DNA of 37,560 nucleotides from Nevskia soli (GTDB lineage: Bacteria; Pseudomonadota; Gammaproteobacteria; Nevskiales; Nevskiaceae), in NCBI GenBank assembly GCA_026224805.1, contig JAMFRN010000175.1:1-37560 (forward strand), in the 5' to 3' direction. Within the stretch, counting starts at the first letter, position 1. Every line of letters begins with the position of its first letter. Below the pieces are notes generated by a model. That model did not search any database. It saw nothing but the letters and a program-made list of their open reading frames with translations, and was not told the origin of the DNA. This document shows, in pieces, positions 8,874 through 18,035 of the stretch. The position numbers and the translations under genes were made by a program.

Positions 8874-10688
8874 ATGTTGCCGAAAGGATTCGCGCGCCTG
8901 TTGCCGAAGGGATTCGCTGCTCTTGGCCTGGCGTTGAGGGCGTTGTTCTTCATCGTTGCCAGTGGCGTATTTGCCGCATCCGCAGCTTCCAGCCCGGTGG
9001 GTTCGGGCAATGTCGCGGTGGCCGACCCCACGGTGCCGCGTCCGGCGGGCACGCCCTGCGTGGTGCAGTTGTTCAGCGACGATACCTTCGACGATTTCGC
9101 CACCCGGCCTTTCAACTACATGCCGCCGCGCGGCTGCCAGGGTGAGGCGGTGGGCCCGGGACATTGGTCCAAGGTCGTGCTGGAAGCCGATTTCTCGGTT
9201 ACCACCGGCATCCAGTACGACCGCACCGCCACCATCTGGCTGAACGGCGTCAATCTGTATTTCGGCACCACCCAGGAGCCCAGCCCGACTCTCGCGCCGA
9301 GCTGGCATGTGGAGCGCGATCTCACCGACTACTTGGCGCTGTTGAGCCAGGCCGGCCAGGGCCAGGCGATCATCGGCAACGTCGTCAACAGCACCTATAC
9401 CGGCGTCATCCACGGCAGCGCGCGGCTGCTGTTCTATCCGGCTTCGTTTACCGCGCCCGCGGCGCGGGCGCCTGATGCGGTGTATCCGCTGGGATCCGAT
9501 CCGGTGGGCAGCACCGTCACCTTGAGCAGTTCCAGCGCCCAGCTGGCGAAAACCTTGAGCCTGCCGGCCAATGTCGAACGCGCCTATCTCGACGTGTTCG
9601 CGCAGAGCCAGAACGCCGACGAGTTCTGGTATACCTGCGTGCCCAGCCAGTACGCGACGCAGGTGCAGGAATGCGGCGGCGGCAATTTCCGCGAGGCCGA
9701 GATCAGCATCGACGGCCAGGCGGCTGGCGTGGCGCCGGTCTATCCCTGGATCTATACCGGCGGCATCGACTTCTTCCTGTGGGAGCCGACGCCCGGCGTG
9801 CAGACGCTGAACTTCATGCCCTACCGGGTTGATCTCAGCCCGTTCGCCGGCGTGCTCAGCAACGGCGCGCCGCATACCGTGGCGTTGAGCGTGGCCGGTG
9901 CCAACAATTACTTCTCCGCCACCGCCAGCCTGCTGGTCTATCTCGATGCGGGCGCCAGCCAGGTCAGCGGCCAGATCGAGCGCAACACCCTGCAAGGCCA
10001 GCCGCCGACCCCGGCCATCAGCAGCACCCTCGCCACCGATGCCTCCGGCAATGTCAGCGGCGACATCACGACGAAGCTGAGCCGGCATTTCGTCATCGAG
10101 GGCTATGCCGATACCTCGCATGGCCGCGTTCAACACCGGGTGGAAGCGACGGTGAGTTTCGCCGACACGCAGACTTTCACCATCAACGCCACCAACTACG
10201 TCCAGCTGACCCAACAGCTCACCTCGGCCGAGAGCTACAGCAGGAGCAGCATCGGCCCTCTGCTTACCGCCGAGTACCGCGAGCAGGTGCGCTACCCCCT
10301 GCGCGTCGACTACACCCAGATCACGGCGGCCGATGGCAGCCTGACCGCCGCCACCACCACCCATCAGGGCTATGAGAAAACCGAAGAGGACGGCGTGGAC
10401 GGCGCCACCCTGTACTCGGTCCACATCAGCAACACCGTGGACAGCGCCGATACCCTGGATCTCAACGCCAGCGAAAACATCACCGGCCACAGCGGCCAGC
10501 ACAGTACGCAGAGCTTTGCCTTCGACGACTCGCTGGGCGGCTGCTACCGCAGCAGCGTCGGTGCGGCCGACAACCTGGTCTCCAGCTACGATAGCGGCAA
10601 GGGCTGTTCCGGTAACACGAACCGGGTGTACTGGTTCAGCCACCCGGACGGGTCGCCGGACAATGGGGATGTCATAGCGGGGTGGTAG
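8874..10688 (+). CDS. Secreted peptide-N4-(N-acetyl-beta-glucosaminyl)asparagine amidase A-like protein
   Basis: The 604-residue product resembles PNGase A (PF12222), enzymes that release N-glycans from glycopeptides by cleaving the Asn side-chain amide. An N-terminal signal with a hydrophobic core (about residues 14-38) predicts export. Family-like segments include a PCVVQLFSDDTFDDF opening, a jelly-roll-like stretch with TATIWLNGVNLYFGTT near residue 120, and THVERDLTDYL-like WHVERDLTDYLALL near 145. A second beta-rich half follows. Cysteines occur in pairs, in keeping with an exported protein. The ATG at 8874 follows AGGGAGG. It is alone between an unknown gene and a terminator; no glycosidases flank it. 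Activity is inference from family resemblance. Confidence 0.75.
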   Translation: MLPKGFARLLPKGFAALGLALRALFFIVASGVFAASAASSPVGSGNVAVADPTVPRPAGTPCVVQLFSDDTFDDFATRPFNYMPPRGCQGEAVGPGHWSKVVLEADFSVTTGIQYDRTATIWLNGVNLYFGTTQEPSPTLAPSWHVERDLTDYLALLSQAGQGQAIIGNVVNSTYTGVIHGSARLLFYPASFTAPAARAPDAVYPLGSDPVGSTVTLSSSSAQLAKTLSLPANVERAYLDVFAQSQNADEFWYTCVPSQYATQVQECGGGNFREAEISIDGQAAGVAPVYPWIYTGGIDFFLWEPTPGVQTLNFMPYRVDLSPFAGVLSNGAPHTVALSVAGANNYFSATASLLVYLDAGASQVSGQIERNTLQGQPPTPAISSTLATDASGNVSGDITTKLSRHFVIEGYADTSHGRVQHRVEATVSFADTQTFTINATNYVQLTQQLTSAESYSRSSIGPLLTAEYREQVRYPLRVDYTQITAADGSLTAATTTHQGYEKTEEDGVDGATLYSVHISNTVDSADTLDLNASENITGHSGQHSTQSFAFDDSLGGCYRSSVGAADNLVSSYDSGKGCSGNTNRVYWFSHPDGSPDNGDVIAGW

Positions 10689-10740
10689 GGAAGGTGCCGT
10701 CGCTGAGGGCGGCGCCATGTGTTAGCTCGTAACGAAGGAA

Positions 10741-10780
10741 AAAAGGCCGGGCACGTCAACGCACGTGCCTGGCCTCTTTT
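10741..10780 (+). terminator. Rho-independent terminator after the PNGase A-like gene
   Basis: The stem GGCCGGGCACGT (10745-10756) pairs with ACGTGCCTGGCC (10763-10774) with one mismatch around a six-base loop. An A run precedes it and TCTTTTATTT follows. It lies about 55 bases after the stop at 10688 and is the clearest intrinsic terminator in the window. Confidence 0.85.
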
Positions 10781-10929
10781 ATTTGAGTTGGGGATGGATG
10801 GCGCTCATGTGTGCCATAGATGCCATGTGTGCCAGTATTAAAAGGCGGAATACATGGCATACGCGGCAACGTAGAAGGCGGATTGCGCTGTCGCTAATCC
10901 ACCAAACTGAAGCTGAATTGGCCTAAGCA

Positions 10930-11741
10930 ATGTTTGAAGAAACCACTGATAACTCGCCTAAGTTGCTTTATAGATTTCGATCATTGAATGAAGGCGATGA
11001 GATCTTCACTGAGCGAATCATTATGCGCAATGAGTTGTATTTCTGCAGTGCATCCAAGTTTAATGATCCGTTTGATTGTAGGCCGGTATATGACCTCGAT
11101 AGCACTCGGGAGGAGTATGAACAATATGTCCAGGCACTATTCAGTCGGACCTTGTCTAATTATCCGTTGGATCAACGTAGGGAACTCGTAGCAGATGTTA
11201 TGCGCGATTTCGATTCGGGAAATAAGAAGCTCACGAAGACTGAGAGTTTTCTAACTGGAAGTATGCGTGACGCCATTGATGGCCGCGGGATTTGTTGCTT
11301 CTCAGAAGATTGGTCGCACATTTTGATGTGGTCGCACTATGCGGCGAATCATTCGGGGATATGCCTTGGCTTTGAGGCGACAAGCTTTACCCCTTTCTTT
11401 GGGCGTGCACAGAAAATCGAGTATTCGAAAGCTATCCGCTAATTAATCCGATTAAACAATCAACTTATGAAAGAGCCCGTAAGCTACTTTTCACCAAAGC
11501 AAAGCATTGGGAGTACGAGAAAGAATGGCGTATCGTCGATTTCGATGTTCCAGGCGCTGGTGTTCGTGAGTTTCCTGCAGATCTCTTGCATACCATCATT
11601 CTTGGCATGCGAATCACGCAGGACAAAGAGGAGCAGGTTCGTGCCTGGCTCTCGACGAGAGAAAAGAAGCCTCGAGTTATGAAAGCGGTCGCTAAGCAAA
11701 AAGACTATGGGCTAGACCTCCAGCCGATGAATTGGTTTTGA
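10930..11741 (+). pseudogene. DUF2971 family protein gene, frameshifted
   Basis: The first part (10930-11442, 170 residues) reads KLLYRFRSLNEGDEIF, FCSASKFNDPFDC and a WSHYAANHSGICLGF block typical of DUF2971 proteins, then stops. The other frame continues without a break from about 11433 to a TGA at 11739-11741, giving YPLINPIKQSTYERAR, LLFTKAKHWEYEKEWRI and a normal family C-terminus. A single missing base near 11428-11433 (around CGAAAGC) would restore one ~270-residue protein. DUF2971 proteins are poorly characterised and often occur in accessory islands. Base composition is markedly AT-richer than neighbours, suggesting horizontal acquisition. A sequencing error is the main alternative; no classic slippery heptamer is present at the junction. 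Confidence 0.75.
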
Positions 11742-11767
11742 ATGCCAAAGTGGTCTGGTCAGCGAGC

Positions 11768-11850
11768 GTAGGGCGCAATAAGCGAAGCGCATTGCGCCGG
11801 ATTGGTGGATCCTTCATGCGGCGCAATGCGCTTCGCTTATTGCGCCCTAC
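11768..11850. repeat. Perfect inverted repeat with 31-base arms (GTAGGGCGCAATAAGCGAAG type)
   Basis: Arms 11768-11798 and 11820-11850 are exact reverse complements around a 21-base spacer. It belongs to the same broad style as the 3196-3283 element (GTAGG...GCGAAGCGCA) but differs in core sequence. It lies right after the frameshifted DUF2971 gene, at the edge of the AT-richer segment. It is too short for a transposase and may be a MITE or REP-like unit. Confidence 0.82.
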
Positions 11851-12061
11851 TCGTTTCTGCGGCTAAAAATTCACATCGGGCAGTACGATCCATGCATCTT
11901 CCGCGCAATCCCACCGCATCTGCGGGGTGTGGTTGGGCGATCCCCTGATCTAGCATCTTCCAGGCGCCTGCCGAGCTTCCTTGGTCAACAAGGGAGGCGC
12001 CCGCGCCGCACCTGGACAGGCACAAAACCGGAACGGACTGTCACACCGTGAGGGAACGACC
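11851..12061. other. Leader region of the DUF3617 gene
   Basis: This gene-free stretch follows the 11768 inverted repeat and ends with the GAGGGAA ribosome binding site of the gene at 12062. No clear promoter hexamers, operator or stable hairpin stand out. Confidence 0.4.
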
Positions 12062-12550
12062 ATGACGAAGCTACGGATTTGCGCGGCGCTGGCACTTGCG
12101 GGGTCGCTCGGGCTGGCTCATGCCGACAGCCTGCCGGAGGTGCACGAAGGCCTGTGGCAGATCGACATGCAGAGCATCGACAATCCAGGCAACAAGAAAT
12201 CCACAGTCAGCTACAAGCTGTGCCGCGACCACGCCTACGACAAGGCCGGGCAGGCGCTGGCCAAAAACATCAAGGGCTGCGGCCCGCTCAACGCAACCTA
12301 CGGCGGCGGCAACATGTCCTCGGAGATGCGCTGCACCGTCGGCGGCACGGTGATCGAGAGCAAGGGCACCGGCACCTACAGCACCACCGCGTCGCATACC
12401 GAAACCCATGCCACCTACACGCCCGCCTTTTACGGCAACACCGACGAAGTGATGACCCAGGACCAGAAGTACCTCGGCAGTTGTCCAGCGGGCATGCAGC
12501 CCGGCGACCGCATGCTCCCCGACGGCACCATCCAGCATCGGCGTTCCTGA
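12062..12550 (+). CDS. DUF3617 family exported protein
   Basis: The 162-residue product begins with a signal peptide (cleavage likely after the Ala-His-Ala at residues 18-20). It continues with the DUF3617 hallmarks: EGLWQIDMQS near residue 32, a YKLCRD cysteine segment near 55, and a later MRCTVGG and Cys pair. Such periplasmic proteins of Proteobacteria have no settled function. The ATG at 12062 is preceded by GAGGGAA. The 3' end meets the convergent eutC gene with only four bases between stops. No cofactor site is visible. Confidence 0.82.
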   Translation: MTKLRICAALALAGSLGLAHADSLPEVHEGLWQIDMQSIDNPGNKKSTVSYKLCRDHAYDKAGQALAKNIKGCGPLNATYGGGNMSSEMRCTVGGTVIESKGTGTYSTTASHTETHATYTPAFYGNTDEVMTQDQKYLGSCPAGMQPGDRMLPDGTIQHRRS

Positions 12551-12554
12551 GAAC

Positions 12555-13364
12555 CTAGCCGGCGATTGCCCTGCCCGGATCGAATTGCAGCTTCACCCCG
12601 GAAAGCCGTGCCTGCAGCGCGGTGCCGATGAGGGCGGCGAGCTGCTGCGCCGCCGCGTTGTAGTCCAGCCCCTGCGGGCGGATGTTGGAGATGCAGTTGC
12701 GCTCGGCGTCGTTGCGGCCAACGCGGGGCGCGTAGGTCAGATAGGCCCCCAGGCTGTCGGGTGAGGACAGGCCGGGGCGTTCGCCGATCAGGCTGACGGC
12801 GATGCGCGCGCCGAGCGCCTCGCCCACCTCGTCGGCCAGGGCGACACGGGCGCGCGTGGCGATGACGACGGGCGCCATGGTCAGTCTCTGCGGCAGCAGC
12901 GGCCTCAGCGCCCGCAGCAGCGGCACCGCATTCTGCTGCACAGCCGTGGACGACAGCCCATCGCTGACCACGATCACCAGGTCGGTGGTTTTGATGTCCA
13001 GCGCCGCCAGCGTGGCCAGGGCATCGACGTGCAGGCGCCGCCCCCAGTCCGGCCTAGCCAGGTAAGCCGCGTGGTCCTGCGCCCGGCTATGCGCTTCGCT
13101 GACCGCCCAGCCATCGGCTTCGAGCGCGCCGCGCAGAGTAGCTACGTCGAGCGCGGTGAGTACTGCATCGCGTGCCTGCGCGTGCGCCAGTTCGAAGGCC
13201 AGCACCTCGCGCGTCGGCAGGCTGGCGCCGCTGCGGCCGAGGGCGATGCGCGCGGCGGTATGGCGGCGCAGCGCGGTCCATGAGTCCTCGATCACCGGTG
13301 TCGTTGACGGCGCTGCTGAAGACATCGCCGGTTCTGGCGCCGCGGCGGGCGGCTTCGCGCTCAC
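12555..13364 (-). CDS. eutC: Ethanolamine ammonia-lyase light chain
   Basis: The 269-residue product (from GTG 13364) is the small subunit of adenosylcobalamin-dependent ethanolamine ammonia-lyase, which converts ethanolamine to acetaldehyde and ammonia. EutC signatures are clear: LTRPD-like LARPDWGRRL, VIVVSDGLSS, SLIGERPGL, and a C-terminal ERNCISNIRPQGL with the conserved Cys. The GTG at 13364 overlaps the eutB TGA by four bases (GTGA), implying translational coupling; ATG 13325 gives a 256-residue alternative. The N-terminal ~25 residues are Ala/Pro-rich and probably flexible. No carboxysome-like eut shell gene is near, which indicates the simple shell-free type of pathway. Confidence 0.92.
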   Translation of the reverse strand: MSAKPPAAAPEPAMSSAAPSTTPVIEDSWTALRRHTAARIALGRSGASLPTREVLAFELAHAQARDAVLTALDVATLRGALEADGWAVSEAHSRAQDHAAYLARPDWGRRLHVDALATLAALDIKTTDLVIVVSDGLSSTAVQQNAVPLLRALRPLLPQRLTMAPVVIATRARVALADEVGEALGARIAVSLIGERPGLSSPDSLGAYLTYAPRVGRNDAERNCISNIRPQGLDYNAAAQQLAALIGTALQARLSGVKLQFDPGRAIAG

Positions 13365-14755
13365 GATGCGGCTTCGGCAAAGGCGGTGAGCGCGGGCAGG
13401 GCATCGCCGCCGCGGCTGTCGCGCAGGCGTCCCGCCTGGTCGACGATGCGCATGTGTTGCAGCCAGCTTTCGAATTCGGGCGCATGCTTCAGCCCCAGCG
13501 CCTCGCGCAGGTACAGGGCGTCGTGGAAGCTGGTGCTCTGGTAGTTGAGCATGATGTCGTCGGCGCCGGGCACGCCCATGATGTAGTTGACCCCGGCGGC
13601 GCCGAGCAGCAGGAGCAGGTTGTCCATGTCGTCCTGGTCGGCCTCGGCGTGGTTGGTGTAGCACACGTCCACGCCCATCGGCAGGCCCAGCAGCTTGCCG
13701 CAGAAATGATCCTCCAGCGCGGCGCGGATGATCTGCTTGCCGTCGTAGAGATATTCCGGACCGATGAAGCCGACCACCGTGTTGACCAGCAGCGGCGAAT
13801 AGGCGCGTGCCACCGCGTAGGCGCGCGCTTCCAGGGTTTGCTGGTCGATGCCGTGATGGGCGTTGGCCGAGAGCGCGCTGCCCTGGCCGGTCTCGAAATA
13901 CATCAGGTTGTCGCCCAGGGTGCCGCGTTTCAGCGACAGGGCGGCCTGTTGCGCTTCGCCGAGCAGGGCGAGATCGATGCCGAAGCTGCGGTTCAGCGCT
14001 TCGCTGCCGCCGATCGACTGGAACACCAGGTCTACCGGGGCACCGCGGCCGATCGCCTCGATCTGCCGCGTCACATGGGTCAGCACGCAGGACTGTGTCG
14101 GGATGTCAAAGCGCGCGATCAGCTCGTCCAGCAGGCGCCACAGCGTCAGCAGCCGTGCCGGATCGTCGGTGGCCGGATTGATGCCGATGACGGCGTCACC
14201 GGCGCCATACAGCAGCCCATCCAGGATAGTGGCGGCGATGCCCTTGGGATCGTCGGTGGGATGGTTCGGCTGGAGGCGCACCGCGAGGCGGCCGGGCAGG
14301 CCGATGGTGTTGCGGAAGCGCGTCACCACGCTGCATTTGCGCGCGGCCAGGATCAGGTCCTGGTTGCGCATCAGCTTGCTCACCGCCGCCACCATCTCCG
14401 GGGTGAGGCCGGGAGCCAGCCGCGTCAGTATCGCGCCGTCGACCCGGTCCGACAGTAGCCAGTCGCGCAAGCCGCCGACGCTGAGCGCGCTGATCGGCGC
14501 GAAAGCCGCGGCGTCATGGCTGTCGACGATCAGCCGCGTCACCTCGTCCGCCTCGTAGGGAATCAGCTGCTGTTCCAGAAACACCGTGAGCGGCAGTTCC
14601 GCCAGGGCCAGCTTCGCCGCGGCGCGTTCCTCGCGGCTGGCGGCGGCGACGCCGGCCAGCTGATCGCCCGAGCGCAGCGGACTGGCCTTGGCCAGCAACT
14701 CCCGCAGGTCGCGGAAGAGGTGATTGCGGATGCCGATGCGGGATGTGTAGCTCAT
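13361..14755 (-). CDS. eutB: Ethanolamine ammonia-lyase heavy chain
   Basis: The 464-residue product is the large TIM-barrel catalytic subunit, close to the ~453 residues of E. coli EutB. Typical stretches are LPLTVFLEQQLIPYE, GINPATDD near residue 225, YFETGQGSALSANAHHG near 305, and MGVDVCYTNHAEADQDDMD near 360, which contribute to substrate and cobalamin binding. The ATG at 14755 is followed directly by conserved MSYTSRIG. It precedes and overlaps eutC. No ethanolamine permease (eat) or aldehyde dehydrogenase lies beside it in this window, so uptake and acetaldehyde disposal must be encoded elsewhere. Adenosylcobalamin supply is likewise not visible here. Confidence 0.94.
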   Translation of the reverse strand: MSYTSRIGIRNHLFRDLRELLAKASPLRSGDQLAGVAAASREERAAAKLALAELPLTVFLEQQLIPYEADEVTRLIVDSHDAAAFAPISALSVGGLRDWLLSDRVDGAILTRLAPGLTPEMVAAVSKLMRNQDLILAARKCSVVTRFRNTIGLPGRLAVRLQPNHPTDDPKGIAATILDGLLYGAGDAVIGINPATDDPARLLTLWRLLDELIARFDIPTQSCVLTHVTRQIEAIGRGAPVDLVFQSIGGSEALNRSFGIDLALLGEAQQAALSLKRGTLGDNLMYFETGQGSALSANAHHGIDQQTLEARAYAVARAYSPLLVNTVVGFIGPEYLYDGKQIIRAALEDHFCGKLLGLPMGVDVCYTNHAEADQDDMDNLLLLLGAAGVNYIMGVPGADDIMLNYQSTSFHDALYLREALGLKHAPEFESWLQHMRIVDQAGRLRDSRGGDALPALTAFAEAAS

Positions 14756-14807
14756 GCGGATTCCCCGGGAGATTGATCATACCCGGGCATGGGCGTACGC
14801 CGCGAAC

Positions 14808-15134
14808 TTAGATTTTCTCCGTGCTCTTGAACCTGGTACGGCCGCGGGGAACGAAGCCGGTCCGTTTGATGGTGCGCATGCTCAGATTCTGGCTCTTGAA
14901 CAGGGCCACCTTGAAGACGATGGGAGACACGCAATCTTCCTTGTTGTGGTAAATGCGCAGGCCGCCATCGGTGGTCTGCAAGCGATTGACCTGCTCTGGC
15001 GTGAATTCGTAGCGATCCCGGAAGAAAAAGCCGACATCGAACATCAGGCTGGAACGGGATACGACCATCGCCGCATGCGAATAGAAGCCGTTGTGCAAGC
15101 CCTGCTTGAATCGCCCGTAGAGTACCGCTTTCAT
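14808..15134 (-). CDS. Hypothetical protein, 108 residues
   Basis: I do not recognise this small basic protein. It contains MFDVGFFFRDRYEFTPEQV in the middle and a Lys/Arg-rich tail (RTIKRTGFVPRGRTRF). No signal or membrane segment is clear. Codon use is less biased than in neighbouring genes. It reads in the same direction as eutBC, ending 52 bases before eutB, but no functional link can be shown. No strong ribosome binding site precedes the ATG at 15134. Confidence 0.5.
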   Translation of the reverse strand: MKAVLYGRFKQGLHNGFYSHAAMVVSRSSLMFDVGFFFRDRYEFTPEQVNRLQTTDGGLRIYHNKEDCVSPIVFKVALFKSQNLSMRTIKRTGFVPRGRTRFKSTEKI

Positions 15135-15180
15135 GTAACGCGCCCATCATGGCCGTGTCGTCCTGCTCAAGCAGCAAGCT

Positions 15181-15612
15181 TCATGCCGGTTCCTGTCCGC
15201 CGGAGCTGTCCAGGCCCTCGTATTCGGCGTCGGGTCGGGCGCAAAGCTGCAGTTTCTCCACTTCGCGGTTGTTTAGGAGGTCCCAGCGCCGCCAGCTGTA
15301 ATGCAGGCGCAGCTGCGGCGCCGGATACGGCCGGTCGGCCTCCGCCACACGGATCACAGCTTCTCCGCGCACCGGGTCGAGGCGGTGCAGGCCGTTGACC
15401 CAGCGCCGGCGTTCTGCGCCGCTTTCGAACTCCGCGGCGGTGATGATCCGGCGCGTGCGCCATTCCCCGCTTTCGCGGTATTCCCAGGCCAGTGTATGGA
15501 AGTCGAAAGCATCCGCCACGCCGTGATGGGGTGCGTAGTACAGGCTGAGGCGCTGCTCGCCGGCACCGGCGAAGACGATGCCGAACAGGCGCAGGTCAAT
15601 GGCGGTGCTCAT
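15181..15612 (-). CDS. Hypothetical protein, 143 residues
   Basis: The product is soluble and rich in aromatic and charged residues, with GEQRLSLYYAPHHGVADAF near residue 20 and LRLHYSWRRWDLLNN near 105. No family is recognised and no signal peptide is present. Its high-G+C codon use fits the chromosome. It is followed by the 108-residue unknown (gap 46 bases) in the same direction. The start ATG at 15612 gives the longest plausible product; an upstream Shine-Dalgarno is not obvious. Confidence 0.6.
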   Translation of the reverse strand: MSTAIDLRLFGIVFAGAGEQRLSLYYAPHHGVADAFDFHTLAWEYRESGEWRTRRIITAAEFESGAERRRWVNGLHRLDPVRGEAVIRVAEADRPYPAPQLRLHYSWRRWDLLNNREVEKLQLCARPDAEYEGLDSSGGQEPA

Positions 15613-15637
15613 CGAGGGGCCCGGGGTGCGCGCCAGG

Positions 15638-16123
15638 CTAGGGCGCGGCGGCGTCCATCAATGCGGATACGGAATCGCCGGTCGGTGTGATGAAGTCGTC
15701 CAGCTGCCAGCACCCGGCAGGAGCGGCCCTGCGCAGCTTCAGCTTGATGCTGCGTGTCGCTGTGTTATCCGGCGCGGCGCCTGCGGCTGGATAGTTCATG
15801 ATCACCACCGCGCTGCCGTCTTGCTGCGCTTCCCGGCGGAATTGCACCGGGCTGCCGATGCCGCTGTCCTGCGGCCCCAGCCAGGGATCGTATTGCAGAT
15901 GGCAATGCCCGTGCTTCTCCACGCAGGCGCGTTCATCCCGCAGCTTGCGCAGAAAGCCCGGAGTGACGACGTTGCTGACCTGTTCGGGCGATTCGTTGAA
16001 GAAGGAGTAGCTCGAGCGATAGAAGTCCTGGGCGAAGGTTTCCGGGTAAGGCGTGCAGGACTGCGCCGCCGCGTCGGTCATGCCCGCGGCGGTGATGAGA
16101 AGTGCAAGGAGCCAGCTGCGCAT
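15638..16123 (-). CDS. Exported hypothetical protein, 161 residues
   Basis: A signal peptide is evident: MRSWLLALLITAAGMTDAAA, with cleavage likely before Gln-Ser-Cys. The mature part has four Cys (two in CVEKHGHC) and segments such as FYRSSYSFFNESPEQVSNVV and VVIMNYPAAG, reminiscent of DUF3828-type periplasmic proteins, though this assignment is loose. The ATG at 16123 is preferred over the earlier in-frame ATG at 16165 because it starts the signal sequence. The gene ends 25 bases before the 143-residue unknown starts and may share a transcript with it. Confidence 0.68.
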   Translation of the reverse strand: MRSWLLALLITAAGMTDAAAQSCTPYPETFAQDFYRSSYSFFNESPEQVSNVVTPGFLRKLRDERACVEKHGHCHLQYDPWLGPQDSGIGSPVQFRREAQQDGSAVVIMNYPAAGAAPDNTATRSIKLKLRRAAPAGCWQLDDFITPTGDSVSALMDAAAP

Positions 16124-16161
16124 GGACGTTTCCGCTCTGAATAAAGGGCCAGTGTAGCGGC

Positions 16162-16572
16162 TCAAGGCGGCGTGGCGATTTCGTCGTAACCGCGGCCGAG
16201 GAATTCGATCAGGCAGAAGCCGTGGCCGAACGGGTCCGCCAGGTGGGCGATCCTGCCCCAGGCATGCGTTTCGCTGTCGCCCTCCAGGCTAGCCCCGGCG
16301 GCAACCGCCTTTTGTACCGCGGCGGCAAGATCGTCGACGACGAAATCCAGATGCACCGGCGTCCAGTGACGCTGGTAGCTGCGCTGTTGCCGCATGGTGG
16401 ACGAAGCCTGGCTGCCGCCGGCTTTCAGCAGCAGGTAGAACAGTGCGGAGTGGCCGAGCATCTCCACCCCACCGGCGCCGAAACGCCGACCAATGCGCAA
16501 CTCAAACGCGGCGCTGTAGAAGTCGATCGCGCGATCCAGATCGTCAACGTCGATGTTGACCAGCAGTTGCAT
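16162..16572 (-). CDS. VOC (glyoxalase/bleomycin-resistance) family protein
   Basis: The 136-residue product has the beta-alpha-beta-beta-beta repeats of the vicinal oxygen chelate fold. The first module is NIDVDDLDRAIDFYSAAFEL and the second contains HLDFVVDDLAAAV and the closing ADPFGHGFCLIEF. Metal-ligand candidates are His at HLDF and the C-terminal Glu in LIEF. Such proteins act as dioxygenases, glyoxalases or drug-binding proteins; the substrate is unknown. The ATG at 16572 lies 70 bases downstream of the MFS gene's end on the same strand, so co-transcription with the exporter is possible and would fit a resistance role (inference). Confidence 0.82.
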   Translation of the reverse strand: MQLLVNIDVDDLDRAIDFYSAAFELRIGRRFGAGGVEMLGHSALFYLLLKAGGSQASSTMRQQRSYQRHWTPVHLDFVVDDLAAAVQKAVAAGASLEGDSETHAWGRIAHLADPFGHGFCLIEFLGRGYDEIATPP

Positions 16573-16642
16573 GATGCTCCCGGTGGTGACCCGCGTCCCT
16601 GCATATAGTATCCGGCCAGGGCGGACGGGTTCGACGCCCAGA

Positions 16643-17911
16643 TCAAGCGGCGGGCCTGGCCGGCGCCCGGCGCTGCTCGCTCTCGACGTCGGGCAGCAGG
16701 CCGGCCAGCAGGCCGATCAGGGGCAGGAAGGCGCAGAGCTGGTAGACGAAACCGATGCTGGTGTGGTCGGCCAGCACGCCCAGTACCGCCGCGCCGACGC
16801 CGCCCATGCCGAAGGCGAAGCCGAAGAACAGCCCGGCCACCGTGCCGGTCTTGCCCGGCATCAGCTCCTGAGCATAGACCACGATGGCGGGGAAGGCGGA
16901 GGCCAGGATCATGCCGATCGGCACCGTCAGCACGCCGGTCCAGAACAGACTGGCATGGGGCAGCAGCAGGCTGAACGGCAGCACGCCGAGGATCGAGACC
17001 CAGATGATGCGCTTGCGGCCGAAGCGGTCGCCCAGCGGCCCGCCGATGATGGTGCCCACCGCCACTGCGCCGGTGAACACGAACAGCAGCAGCTGCGCGT
17101 TGCGCACCGAGACCTGGAAATGATCGATCAGGTAGAAGGTGTAGTAGCTGGTGATGCTGGCCAGGTAGAAAAACTTGGAGAAGATCAGCGCCAGCAGCAC
17201 GCCGATGGCGGCTCGCACCTTGCCCGGCGCCAGCGCCACCGGCGCCGCGCCGCCGCGCGGCTTGAGCCGCGCCAGGCCGTGCTGCCGGTACCAGCGGCCG
17301 ATGTTGCCGGTGATGAACATGCCGAGCAGGGCGACGCCGCAGAACCAGGCCACGCTGGCCTGGCCGCGCGGCAGGATGATCAGGGCGGCCAGCAGCGGCC
17401 CGATGGCGGAACCGATGTTGCCGCCCACCTGGAACACCGACTGCGCCAGCCCGTGGCGGCCGCCCGAAGCCATGCGCGCCACCCGCGACGATTCCGGGTG
17501 GAACACCGAGGAGCCGGTGCCGACCAGGGAGGCCGCCAGCAGCAGCACGGGGAAGCTGCCGGCCCTGGCCAGCAGCAACAGGCCGACCATGGTAAAGCCC
17601 ATCCCCGCCACCAGCGAGTACGGCCGGGGCTTGCGGTCGGTGTAGGCGCCCACCAGCGGCTGCAGCAGGGAGGCGGTGAACTGGAACGTAAACGTCAGCA
17701 GGCCGATCTGGCTGAAGCTGAGCGCATAGGAGTCCTTCAGCATCGGGTACATCGCCGGCAGCAGGGCCTGCATCAGATCGTTGAGCAGATGGCACAGGCT
17801 GATCGCGGCAAGGACGCCGAACACGGTCCCATGGGCCGTCTGCTGGGCGCCGACCCTGGCGGTCTGCGCGGCTGGGCTGGCGGTGGTCAGGGCGGTGGCG
17901 GTCTCGCTCAC
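16643..17911 (-). CDS. fsr: MFS transporter, fosmidomycin resistance (Fsr) type
   Basis: The 422-residue inner-membrane protein has about twelve hydrophobic segments and reads very close to E. coli Fsr: GSSVFHPESSRVARMASGG, HGLAQSVFQVGGNIG, FSKFFYLASITSYYTFYL, and FFGFAFGMGGVGAAVLG. Fsr is a proton-driven exporter that confers fosmidomycin resistance when overproduced; its natural substrate is unsettled. The start at 17911 gives a ~25-residue hydrophilic leader before the first membrane segment. The gene is divergent from an AraC-type regulator, a pairing known for this exporter class. The VOC gene follows it. Confidence 0.9.
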   Translation of the reverse strand: MSETATALTTASPAAQTARVGAQQTAHGTVFGVLAAISLCHLLNDLMQALLPAMYPMLKDSYALSFSQIGLLTFTFQFTASLLQPLVGAYTDRKPRPYSLVAGMGFTMVGLLLLARAGSFPVLLLAASLVGTGSSVFHPESSRVARMASGGRHGLAQSVFQVGGNIGSAIGPLLAALIILPRGQASVAWFCGVALLGMFITGNIGRWYRQHGLARLKPRGGAAPVALAPGKVRAAIGVLLALIFSKFFYLASITSYYTFYLIDHFQVSVRNAQLLLFVFTGAVAVGTIIGGPLGDRFGRKRIIWVSILGVLPFSLLLPHASLFWTGVLTVPIGMILASAFPAIVVYAQELMPGKTGTVAGLFFGFAFGMGGVGAAVLGVLADHTSIGFVYQLCAFLPLIGLLAGLLPDVESEQRRAPARPAA

Positions 17912-17935
17912 GGGGTTCTCCTGGCTGTGGCTGGT

Positions 17936-17959
17936 GGCATTCGCAGCTTGCAGAATGCC
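17936..17959. promoter_or_regulatory. Inverted repeat in the fsr/AraC divergent region
   Basis: GGCATTC (17936-17942) and GAATGCC (17953-17959) are exact reverse complements spaced by ten bases, placed 25 bases from the fsr start. The geometry fits an operator for the adjacent AraC-type regulator. A TACAAT hexamer near 17976 could be a -10 element for the regulator gene. Confidence 0.35.
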
Positions 17960-18035
17960 GCGGCAGGATACGCGCTACAATTCTGCCTGCTTGCGTTGGT
18001 GGGTCAATTTATATCGAGAGTGGGCCAAAAGTATC